From assembly GCA_028707275.1 (NCBI GenBank), contig JAQTUP010000009.1, positions 47,401 to 111,400 on the forward strand: a DNA stretch of 64,000 nucleotides, read 5' to 3'. The DNA is from Gallionella sp. (GTDB lineage Bacteria; Pseudomonadota; Gammaproteobacteria; Burkholderiales; Gallionellaceae). Positions 58,251 through 64,000 of the stretch are shown one piece after another (position 1 is the stretch's first letter; every line of letters starts with the position of its first letter). A model generated the notes under the pieces. It made no database searches. It was not told the origin of the DNA and saw only the letters and a program-made list of their open reading frames with translations. Both the position numbers and the translations under genes were made by a program.

Positions 58251-59091
58251 GCTCAATGATGGCAGCATAGCTTATCTGGCGCTCAAGGCCGCCCATAAGC
58301 GCTACGGGAAATCGCCTTCTGTCTTGCAGGGCGATGAATTAAAGTATGTGCAAAGCCTGGCGCAGCATCAGCGTGGCGTGGAGGCGTGCGTGCTGGCAGC
58401 GATCGAGGCCCGGGACGTCGTGGTGCCCGAGGCAAGTTTGGCCGCTTTGATGTCGGAAATTCGCGGGCGCTATCCGGGCTACGATGAATTCACCGATGAT
58501 CTGGCGCGCAATGGTATGGATGAAGCGGCTTTTAAAACAGCGGTGGAACGGGAGCTGAAAGTTTCGGCAATTCTGGAAAAGGTCGCAACGCGCGCCGTCA
58601 AAGTCAGCGAGGTTGATATTGAACTGTATTATCTTTATCACGCGGAACAATTCCGCCGGCCCGAAACGCGTCTTGCCCGCCACATCCTGCTGACGATCAA
58701 TAAAGACTATGCCGAGAATACCCGGGAGGCGGCAGAGGCTCGCATTCTGGAAATTGCCGGCCGATTAGTCAAAGATCCTTCTTGTTTCGAAGAGCAGGCC
58801 TTGAAATATTCCGAATGCCCGACGGCGTTGCAAGGTGGCGAGCTGGGCGATTTGCCGCACGGCAAGCTGTATCCGGAGCTGGACGAGGTATTGTTCAAGC
58901 TGCCCGCCAACGGCATCAGCGCTGTCGTTGAATCGCCACTGGGCTTTCACATTCTGCGTTGCGATGCCATCACCGAAGCTGCCGTGTTGTCCCGGGAGCA
59001 GGCAAGCCCGCGCATCCGGGCGCTGCTGGAACAAAAGCGCCGCCGCGCATGCCAGAGGGCGTGGGTCAAACAGTTACAGGAAAAGGCGTAG
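58243..59091 (+). CDS. nifM: NifM, peptidyl-prolyl isomerase for NifH maturation
   Basis: The protein has 282 residues from the ATG at 58243, preceded by AGGAGAGTGTTT; longer in-frame readings overlap nifZ. The C-terminal parvulin-type PPIase domain (about 150-250) has ARHILLTINKDY, ALKYSECPTALQGGELGDLP and VVESPLGFHILRCD. The N-terminal part is helical (SurA_N-like). NifM is needed to fold NifH. It is the last gene of the operon. Confidence 0.95.
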   Translation: MPELNDGSIAYLALKAAHKRYGKSPSVLQGDELKYVQSLAQHQRGVEACVLAAIEARDVVVPEASLAALMSEIRGRYPGYDEFTDDLARNGMDEAAFKTAVERELKVSAILEKVATRAVKVSEVDIELYYLYHAEQFRRPETRLARHILLTINKDYAENTREAAEARILEIAGRLVKDPSCFEEQALKYSECPTALQGGELGDLPHGKLYPELDEVLFKLPANGISAVVESPLGFHILRCDAITEAAVLSREQASPRIRALLEQKRRRACQRAWVKQLQEKA

Positions 59092-59122
59092 CTGACTTGA
59101 CAGATGTTGCGCGCACGCTTTG

Positions 59123-59254
59123 AAAATCAGGGTTGATGAGTTATTTTGAGAAGTAACCTTGGCGTTCCGTCTTAAGCCCCTGTTTGTTGCCGAAGACTGC
59201 CTGTATACAGGCAGAAAGGCAAACAACGGGTTTTTGGGCGATTTGAGCACGTGG
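59123..59254. repeat. Dispersed repeat, copy 2
   Basis: This matches 48073-48210 in inverse orientation, with the palindrome CTGCCTGTATACAGGCAG at 59197-59214. It fills most of the region just after nifM and may mark the right edge of the nif operon. No gene or clear terminator lies in 59092-59554. Confidence 0.7.
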
Positions 59255-59283
59255 GCGCGCAGCATGTAGCGCGGGGTCTACAG

Positions 59284-59378
59284 GTCTTGACATCACGGTT
59301 TATCGCACCCCCCCTTGATTGGCTTGTTCACGGTTTAACAGAGGTTGTGACATGTGTTAAAAACCGTGATGTCAAGAC
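59284..59378. repeat. Long inverted repeat of unknown origin
   Basis: Perfect 18-bp arms GTCTTGACATCACGGTTT (59284-59301) and its complement (59361-59378) flank 59 bases. A C-rich, repetitive stretch with two copies of CCCCGAAATGGGCG follows up to 59435. It looks like a small mobile or REP-like element. Confidence 0.6.
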
Positions 59379-59554
59379 CCCGAAATGGGCGAAACTGACC
59401 TGCCCCCCCCGAAACAGCCCCCCGAAATGGGCGCGTTTCTACTTGGGAGAAAGCGGACATTACTACTTGGGGCTAACACAAGACACATGCCCGCCTTTAC
59501 ATCGTTATTATATGTAGCTACCATCTGGCTATATATAAGCAAACGGAGGGGGAC

Positions 59555-59827
59555 ATGAAAATAAGCACAATTGCTCAGGCAAAAAATCACTTGCCTAAAC
59601 TAATCCATGCAGCCGAGGCGGGGGACGACATCCGCATTTCACGACATGGAAAGCTGGTTGCGGTGCTAATTTCTGCAGAACGCTATCAGCAACGGTTTAA
59701 TGCAGGGAAAGGCGTCTTTCAAGCCATTATGCAGTGGCGAGAAAAACAACCGGGTCTTGAACTGAGCGATGACGAAGTCGATAGCTGGCGTGACCGCTCT
59801 GCCGCGCGGGAATTCGAATGGGATTGA
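59555..59827 (+). CDS. Antitoxin of the Phd/YefM family
   Basis: The protein has 90 residues: MKISTIAQAKNHLPKLIHAA is the Phd fold start, followed by DIRISRHGKLVAVLISAERY and a charged C-terminal tail (SDDEVDSWRDRSAAREFEWD). A good site (AAACGGAGGGGG) precedes the ATG. It overlaps the toxin gene by 10 bases and should repress the pair and block the toxin. Confidence 0.88.
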   Translation: MKISTIAQAKNHLPKLIHAAEAGDDIRISRHGKLVAVLISAERYQQRFNAGKGVFQAIMQWREKQPGLELSDDEVDSWRDRSAAREFEWD

Positions 59828-60240
59828 GATACCTGCTTGACACCAATATCCTGTCCGAAGCTGCCAAAGCGCAGCCCAATCAGCACGTACTGCACAAGCT
59901 GGATCAATACAGCGGACAATACTGCACGGCGGTGACGGTCTGGCATGAGTTGCATTACGGCGTCGAACGCATGGCTGACTCGAAGCGAAAAGAAAGCCTG
60001 TTCACTTACCTCAGGTCGCTGGAGCAAGGCGGATTAGTCATATTGCCTTACGAGAAAACAGCAGGGGAATGGCTGGCACAAGAGCGCGGAAGACTATCAA
60101 AACGAGGCGTGACCATCCCTTTTATGGATGGCGAAATTGCGGCGATCGCATTCACCAACCGACTCACTTTAGTCACGCGCAATGTGGATGACTTTGCAAA
60201 TTATGGCGAACTGCTTATCCAAAACTGGTTTACGGTTTAA
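59818..60240 (+). CDS. vapC: VapC-type PIN-domain toxin
   Basis: The protein has 140 residues. The acidic residues of the PIN domain are visible: RYLLDTNILSE (Asp), VWHELHYG (Glu), IPFMDGEIAAIA (Asp) and TRNVDDFANY (Asp). It cuts RNA, often tRNA, when unblocked. Partnered with a Phd-type antitoxin, a common mix. Its stop lies 5 bases before the first Rhs cassette, so the pair probably inserted at that point. Confidence 0.9.
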   Translation: MGLRYLLDTNILSEAAKAQPNQHVLHKLDQYSGQYCTAVTVWHELHYGVERMADSKRKESLFTYLRSLEQGGLVILPYEKTAGEWLAQERGRLSKRGVTIPFMDGEIAAIAFTNRLTLVTRNVDDFANYGELLIQNWFTV

Positions 60241-60245
60241 CGGGC

Positions 60246-61046
60246 ATGACTGTGGACGTGCAGTTTGTAACGAATGGGGCGGTCGCAGGCAAGCACTATG
60301 CGGCCAACCTGCTTTTCAATATCAATGCGAGCCCCAGTCCAGGCGTGACGTTAAAGGGAGTTTTGAGTGCAGGACTGCAACCCTATTACATCCACAGCGA
60401 CCACCTGGATACGCCGAGGATGATCACCGATACGACCGGGGCGGTGGTCTGGCAGTGGGACAACGTCGACCCGTTCGGCAACAACATGGCGGATGAAAAT
60501 CCCTCCGGGCTCGGAATCTTTAACTTCAACCTGCGCTTCCCGGGGCAGTACTTCGACAAGGAAACCGGGCTGCATTACAATTACTTTCGCTACTATGATC
60601 CGGCGACCGGCAGATATATCGAAAGCGATCCGATCGGTTTGGCGGGCGGGATCAATACGTATGCGTATGTCGGGGGGAATCCGCTGAGGTACACGGATCC
60701 ATTAGGGCTTTTTGAAATGTATGGTTGTTGGGGTGGAAGCAATTGGAGTGGGTGTATATCGGCGCCGGAGATTCCAGCTAATCCTACCCAGCCCGTTGAT
60801 GCTTTAGATGCTTGTTACAAGCAGCACGATTATTGTTATGTGCAAGCACAAAGTGCACCTGCTGACTCATCTTCATGCAGTAATGATCAGAAAGACGGTA
60901 ACCCTAAACCTACAATTAGTAGTTGTGATACTCAATTGGCCGAATGTACTGACGCTGTGGACTACAATAAAATTGGCGTGGGAGGGCATTTCTTTGGCCC
61001 CTATTCAACTTGGTGGGCTATTATTCACGCTAGGATTACCAGATGA
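60246..61046 (+). CDS. Orphan Rhs C-terminal cassette 1 with phospholipase A2-like tip
   Basis: The protein has 266 residues. It starts abruptly in the tail of an immunoglobulin-like (choice-of-anchor/ASH-type) domain, then the end of an Rhs core (YYIHSDHLDTPRMITD, RYYDPATGRYIESDPIGLAG), stopping at the usual boundary. The variable tip begins after TDPLGLFEM. It has CYKQHDYCY and a later SSCDTQLAEC, which together resemble the His-Asp active site and CD motif of secreted phospholipase A2. The ORF is 5'-truncated and has no export signal, as expected for an orphan tip kept for recombination. The next gene overlaps its stop by 4 bases. Confidence 0.7.
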   Translation: MTVDVQFVTNGAVAGKHYAANLLFNINASPSPGVTLKGVLSAGLQPYYIHSDHLDTPRMITDTTGAVVWQWDNVDPFGNNMADENPSGLGIFNFNLRFPGQYFDKETGLHYNYFRYYDPATGRYIESDPIGLAGGINTYAYVGGNPLRYTDPLGLFEMYGCWGGSNWSGCISAPEIPANPTQPVDALDACYKQHDYCYVQAQSAPADSSSCSNDQKDGNPKPTISSCDTQLAECTDAVDYNKIGVGGHFFGPYSTWWAIIHARITR

Positions 61047-61432
61047 GTCAAATATCGTTTCGTGTGTTCGTGAAGAATTATCTGGGTAGTTTTTTTGTAA
61101 GCTTGATGATGCTCATGCTGTTTTACAATGGAAAAGACTACCCGTGTCTAAGAGGGGCTGGTTTGGCTATGGCCGATTCTGAGGCGTTCCTCCTCGTGGT
61201 GTTTGTTGCCATACCTTGTCTTGTCTGGGCAATTAGAAAGTTGTTTATAGAGGAAGTGAGAGAGCGACAATGCGATACTAGGGCTATTAAGTATGTCGCC
61301 ATTTTTACCATTTGTAGTGCAGTGATATTTTTGGTGCTTGCTTTTGCTTTAATTTTTTTTACATCAAAATTCCCATTACGATTTATATGTGAACAATCAT
61401 ATATCAGTTGGTTATTTAAGTATCCAATGTGA
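61043..61432 (+). CDS. Membrane protein, probable immunity protein of cassette 1
   Basis: The protein has 129 residues and three to four hydrophobic helices (about 10-28, 46-66, 85-110). It overlaps the cassette 1 tip by 4 bases (ATGA) and has lower GC than the cores. Immunity proteins typically follow the tip like this. No homology recognised; the immunity role is inferred from position and pairing. Confidence 0.65.
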   Translation: MSQISFRVFVKNYLGSFFVSLMMLMLFYNGKDYPCLRGAGLAMADSEAFLLVVFVAIPCLVWAIRKLFIEEVRERQCDTRAIKYVAIFTICSAVIFLVLAFALIFFTSKFPLRFICEQSYISWLFKYPM

Positions 61433-61472
61433 CCGAGAATACGCGTGCACGGGGTCTCTCATTGAACCGTAG

Positions 61473-62465
61473 ATGACGACCGTTGGCAGGAGGTGTATAT
61501 TTCTGCCTGACGAACACGGGGGGGCGTTGCCGCTGACGGCCTATGCCGGAAGCATCGTCCTCGCTGGCGCCAATCCGGGCCAGTTCGCCATTTTGCCGGG
61601 CAGCAGCTGCATTTCGGTTTACGGCGTGATCGTCGCGGCCGGGGCAAGTTGTGCGGTGGACGTGCAGTTTGTAACGATTGGCGCGGTCGCAGGCAAGCAC
61701 TATGCGGCCAACCTGCTTTTCAATATCAATGCGAGCCCCAGTCCAGGCGTGACATTAAAGGGAGTTTTGAGTGCAGGACTGCAACCCTATTACATCCACA
61801 GCGACCACCTGGATACGCCGAGGATGATTACCGACACGGCCGGGGCGGTGGTCTGGCAGTGGGACAACGTCGACCCGTTCGGCAACAACATGGCGGACGA
61901 GAACCCGACAGGGGCGGGCGCGTTCAGCTTCAACCTGCGCTTCCCCGGACAGTACTTCGACAAGGAAACCAATACGCACTACAACATCAACCGGGACTAT
62001 GATCCTGCGACCGGCAGATATATCCAGAGCGATCCGATCGGCTTGGCGGGCGGGATCAATACTTACGGCTATGTAAATTCCAATCCGTTAAGTTATGCCG
62101 ACCCGCTGGGACTTGAAGCAGAAATGTGCTATCGCCCGATTCAGGGTTACATCATTCCAGGCCAACATTGTTTCGTTCGCTTCAATGGCGATGACAACAA
62201 TACGTTGAGTTTTACTTTCAACGGTGTTGGACAGGATGCGTCACCGAGAAAAGCAACATGTGAGAAGGCAAAGGGGCGGGACGACGACGATTGTGTAAAG
62301 CGGGAAATGAAGAAGTGCCAGAACTATGGCTTCTTCAAGAACAATTGCTGTCATTGCGTCGAGCAGGTGCTGAAGGCATGCGGTCAGTCTGTTCCGCTCA
62401 AGAAGTGGCCAAACTACCCAATTAATCCAGGCCCGCAACCTAGCGAGCCTGGATATAAGCCATGA
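61473..62465 (+). CDS. Orphan Rhs C-terminal cassette 2 with LRAT/NlpC-like tip
   Basis: The protein has 330 residues if the ATG at 61473 is used; the true 5' end is uncertain because this is a gene fragment. It contains the best-preserved ASH-type tail (ANPGQFAILPGSSCISVYG), then the same Rhs core end as cassettes 1 and 3 (near identical DNA from 61656). The tip after ADPLGLEAEM has IIPGQHCFVRF and, later, FFKNNCCHCVEQVLKACG. The order His, then N-C-x-H-x-V, resembles LRAT/H-REV107-type or permuted NlpC/P60 enzymes (NCEHFV). Activity is inferred only. Confidence 0.62.
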   Translation: MTTVGRRCIFLPDEHGGALPLTAYAGSIVLAGANPGQFAILPGSSCISVYGVIVAAGASCAVDVQFVTIGAVAGKHYAANLLFNINASPSPGVTLKGVLSAGLQPYYIHSDHLDTPRMITDTAGAVVWQWDNVDPFGNNMADENPTGAGAFSFNLRFPGQYFDKETNTHYNINRDYDPATGRYIQSDPIGLAGGINTYGYVNSNPLSYADPLGLEAEMCYRPIQGYIIPGQHCFVRFNGDDNNTLSFTFNGVGQDASPRKATCEKAKGRDDDDCVKREMKKCQNYGFFKNNCCHCVEQVLKACGQSVPLKKWPNYPINPGPQPSEPGYKP

Positions 62466-62881
62466 TTCGGTGGACTGTGCCAAAAGCCACGCTGGCCGGA
62501 GTCGGTGTGTTCGTACTTGGGCAGCTGCTGTATCTTGCGTTCAGCCATTACGAGCTATTGCGAATGGTGTTGCTCGGCACTCCTGGTTTCGCCGCATTTG
62601 TAGCTGCCTATCTGGCACCTCGCTGGAAGATGGTTGTGGGAATGTCCATGGCTATATACGGAGCCGTGCTCGGTGAGTTGATGGCTCGTGGTTATGAATA
62701 CTTCGGCGGCCATGTGGATCACATTGGCGGGCTGGTAGCAACCCTTCTAATTCTTCTTGCTTATTATGGTGCCTTTAGCGTCGTGGGTAGTGTGACGGGA
62801 GCCTTTCTCTCCCGGAGACTGTCAACAAAATCAAAGGGGGAAATTAAATCCACACGGATCAATGGGGTCAGTGTCGATTGA
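62462..62881 (+). CDS. Membrane protein, probable immunity protein of cassette 2
   Basis: The protein has 139 residues with four hydrophobic helices (about 8-30, 35-52, 55-75, 88-115). It overlaps the cassette 2 tip by 4 bases (ATGA). Lower similarity to the immunity candidates of cassettes 1 and 3, as expected if each matches its own tip. The role is inferred from context. Confidence 0.65.
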   Translation: MIRWTVPKATLAGVGVFVLGQLLYLAFSHYELLRMVLLGTPGFAAFVAAYLAPRWKMVVGMSMAIYGAVLGELMARGYEYFGGHVDHIGGLVATLLILLAYYGAFSVVGSVTGAFLSRRLSTKSKGEIKSTRINGVSVD

Positions 62882-62980
62882 TATTTGAATCGCCTTAAAA
62901 CCCTTGCCGTTATCCCCCTGTGTTAGGGTAGTTGTCACTTTTTTCACACTTCTCGCGACAACGCGCGTGCAGTCATTTTT

Positions 62981-63742
62981 ATGGACGACGATGACGGAAC
63001 CATGCTTTTCAATATCAATGCGAGCCCCAGTCCAGGCGTGACATTAAAGGGAGTTTTGAGTGCAGGACTGCAACCCTATTACATCCACAGCGACCACCTG
63101 GATACGCCGAGGATGATCACCGACACGGCCGGGGCGGTGGTCTGGCAGTGGGACAACGTCGACCCGTTCGGCAACAACATGGCGGACGAGAACCCGACAG
63201 GGGCGGGCGCGTTCAGCTTCAACCTGCGCTTCCCGGGGCAGTATTTCGACCGGGAAACCAACACTCACTACAACATCAACCGGGACTACGATCCGGCGAT
63301 CGGCAGATATGTCACCAGCGATCCGATAGGGTTGGGGGGCGGAATCAATACTTACCAATATGTAAATTCCAATCCGTTAAGTTATTCTGACCAGAATGGT
63401 CTTTGTCCAATGTGTTTCTTGATTGTTGTAAACATGGCTATTACAGGTACCGGATTATATCAAATGGAGATTCGAAGTCATCCGACTCGGCCGGATGGTT
63501 TACCTTGGGGGGCTGGTTGTGGTGATGTAAATTCCGATGTCAAAGTTCCAGATATTTTCCAAAAATCATGTCAGAAGCATGATGCTTGTTATGCGAATCA
63601 GTGCGGATTTGAGAAATGTAATAATGATTTTCTTAATGATATGAAGCAAGAAAAAACATATTTCCCTGGTTTGCCTTGGGTTTACTTTAAGGCGGTTGAT
63701 ATTTTTGGTGGTAATTCTTACAACGCAGCTGGGAGGGAATAA
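62981..63742 (+). CDS. Orphan Rhs C-terminal cassette 3 with phospholipase A2-like tip
   Basis: The protein has 253 residues. The match to the other cassettes begins at 63003, inside the ASH-type tail, after a short unrelated start (MDDDDGT). The Rhs core end (YYIHSDHLDTPRMITD ... SDPIGLGGGINTY) is near identical at the DNA level to cassette 2. The tip after SYSDQNGLCPM contains SCQKHDACYANQCGFEKCNN, the C-x-x-H-D-x-C-Y active-site pattern of phospholipase A2, and a hydrophobic stretch near its start. Sequence drops in GC at the core/tip junction, typical of acquired tips. Confidence 0.7.
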   Translation: MDDDDGTMLFNINASPSPGVTLKGVLSAGLQPYYIHSDHLDTPRMITDTAGAVVWQWDNVDPFGNNMADENPTGAGAFSFNLRFPGQYFDRETNTHYNINRDYDPAIGRYVTSDPIGLGGGINTYQYVNSNPLSYSDQNGLCPMCFLIVVNMAITGTGLYQMEIRSHPTRPDGLPWGAGCGDVNSDVKVPDIFQKSCQKHDACYANQCGFEKCNNDFLNDMKQEKTYFPGLPWVYFKAVDIFGGNSYNAAGRE

Positions 63743-63937
63743 TTGATAAAAATTAATCGGATTTTATTTCTTATCCTGGATATTTCATTTAGAGCAGTGG
63801 GTATAGTATTGGGGCTAATTAACTTTCTTGGTTACGTCTGGTTTTCTTCAACGCTTCCTTTTGTTTTAGTGATAGAGGGTCGGCCGGGATTCGGACGGAA
63901 TCCGGCGGTTTTCACTCCAAACTGTTGTTTGAATTGA
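63743..63937 (+). CDS. Short membrane protein, possibly truncated immunity protein of cassette 3
   Basis: The protein has 64 residues beginning at a TTG directly after the cassette 3 stop codon. Two hydrophobic segments cover about 6-25 and 26-45, then the sequence changes to a GC-rich, non-membrane tail (GRPGFGRNPAVFTPNCCLN) that looks like a fusion with unrelated DNA. It is probably the damaged immunity gene of cassette 3. The last 63 bases of the window hold nothing I can identify. Confidence 0.45.
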   Translation: MIKINRILFLILDISFRAVGIVLGLINFLGYVWFSSTLPFVLVIEGRPGFGRNPAVFTPNCCLN

Positions 63938-64000
63938 TAAAAGTGCTTACGTGGCGCGACTGCAAGCCGTATTCTTGACTCGGCCGGATCACTGAGCGCT

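Overview
This window is from a free-living, nitrogen-fixing Gram-negative bacterium, most likely a betaproteobacterium of the Gallionellaceae/Nitrosomonadales type. That placement is inferred from the gene set (molybdenum nitrogenase, DraT, NifF, NifM, hemerythrin, Kdp, a DevBCA-like exporter) and protein style; no rRNA or tRNA gene was seen. The genes have moderate to high GC, with an AT-richer island around the replication initiator.

Layout. (1) 1-3893: nifH-nifD-nifK (minus strand, nifK cut by the left edge) with a textbook sigma-54 promoter and a NifA upstream activator site. The activator site lies inside the divergent draT gene, which encodes the nitrogenase reductase ADP-ribosyltransferase. 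(2) 4070-7491: an orphan RES-domain gene, a YefM/YoeB toxin-antitoxin pair, and a SIR2-like plus hemerythrin pair that may also have a sigma-54 promoter. (3) 7494-17732: an island of plasmid and defence genes: parA/parB, iterons, a Rep_3-type initiator, three copies of a GC-flanked palindrome, a complete four-gene Wadjet (JetABCD) operon, and the collapsed remains of a CRISPR-Cas locus (a Cas3 HD fragment running into a degenerate repeat, then one repeat-spacer unit). (4) 17966-24311: six tightly packed genes for exported or membrane proteins of unknown function, one with ankyrin repeats and a PDZ domain, convergent with pbpC and a very large alpha-2-macroglobulin gene. (5) 33092-41750: the potassium-uptake operon kdpFABC-kdpDE, with an extra 30-residue membrane peptide gene in front of kdpF. 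(6) 41935-47801: a sigma-54 promoter driving an unknown gene and nifF; a hybrid histidine kinase with an ethylene-receptor-like N-terminus; a cation/proton antiporter; an FmdE-like protein; a c-type cytochrome. (7) 48233-51949: a TetR-controlled DevBCA-type ABC exporter. (8) 52546-59091: a second nif operon, iscA-nifU-nifS-nifV-cysE-nifW-nifZ-nifM, with its own NifA site and perfect sigma-54 promoter. (9) 59555-63937: a Phd/VapC-type pair and three tandem orphan Rhs C-terminal cassettes, each followed by a small membrane protein likely to be its immunity protein.

How the genes work together. At least three nif transcripts (nifHDK, the unknown gene plus nifF, and iscA-nifUSV-cysE-nifWZM) carry sigma-54 promoters and form one NifA regulon: nitrogenase structural proteins, electron donor, Fe-S cluster and homocitrate supply, and maturation factors. 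DraT would switch NifH off by modifying Arg101. Hemerythrin could buffer oxygen. The island in (3) is either an integrated plasmid or a sign that the whole region lies on a large secondary replicon. The most interesting parts are the Rhs array, whose three tips all look like lipid-targeting enzymes; the six-gene envelope operon; the Wadjet operon beside a plasmid initiator; the ethylene-receptor-like kinase; and the uncharacterised gene co-transcribed with nifF.
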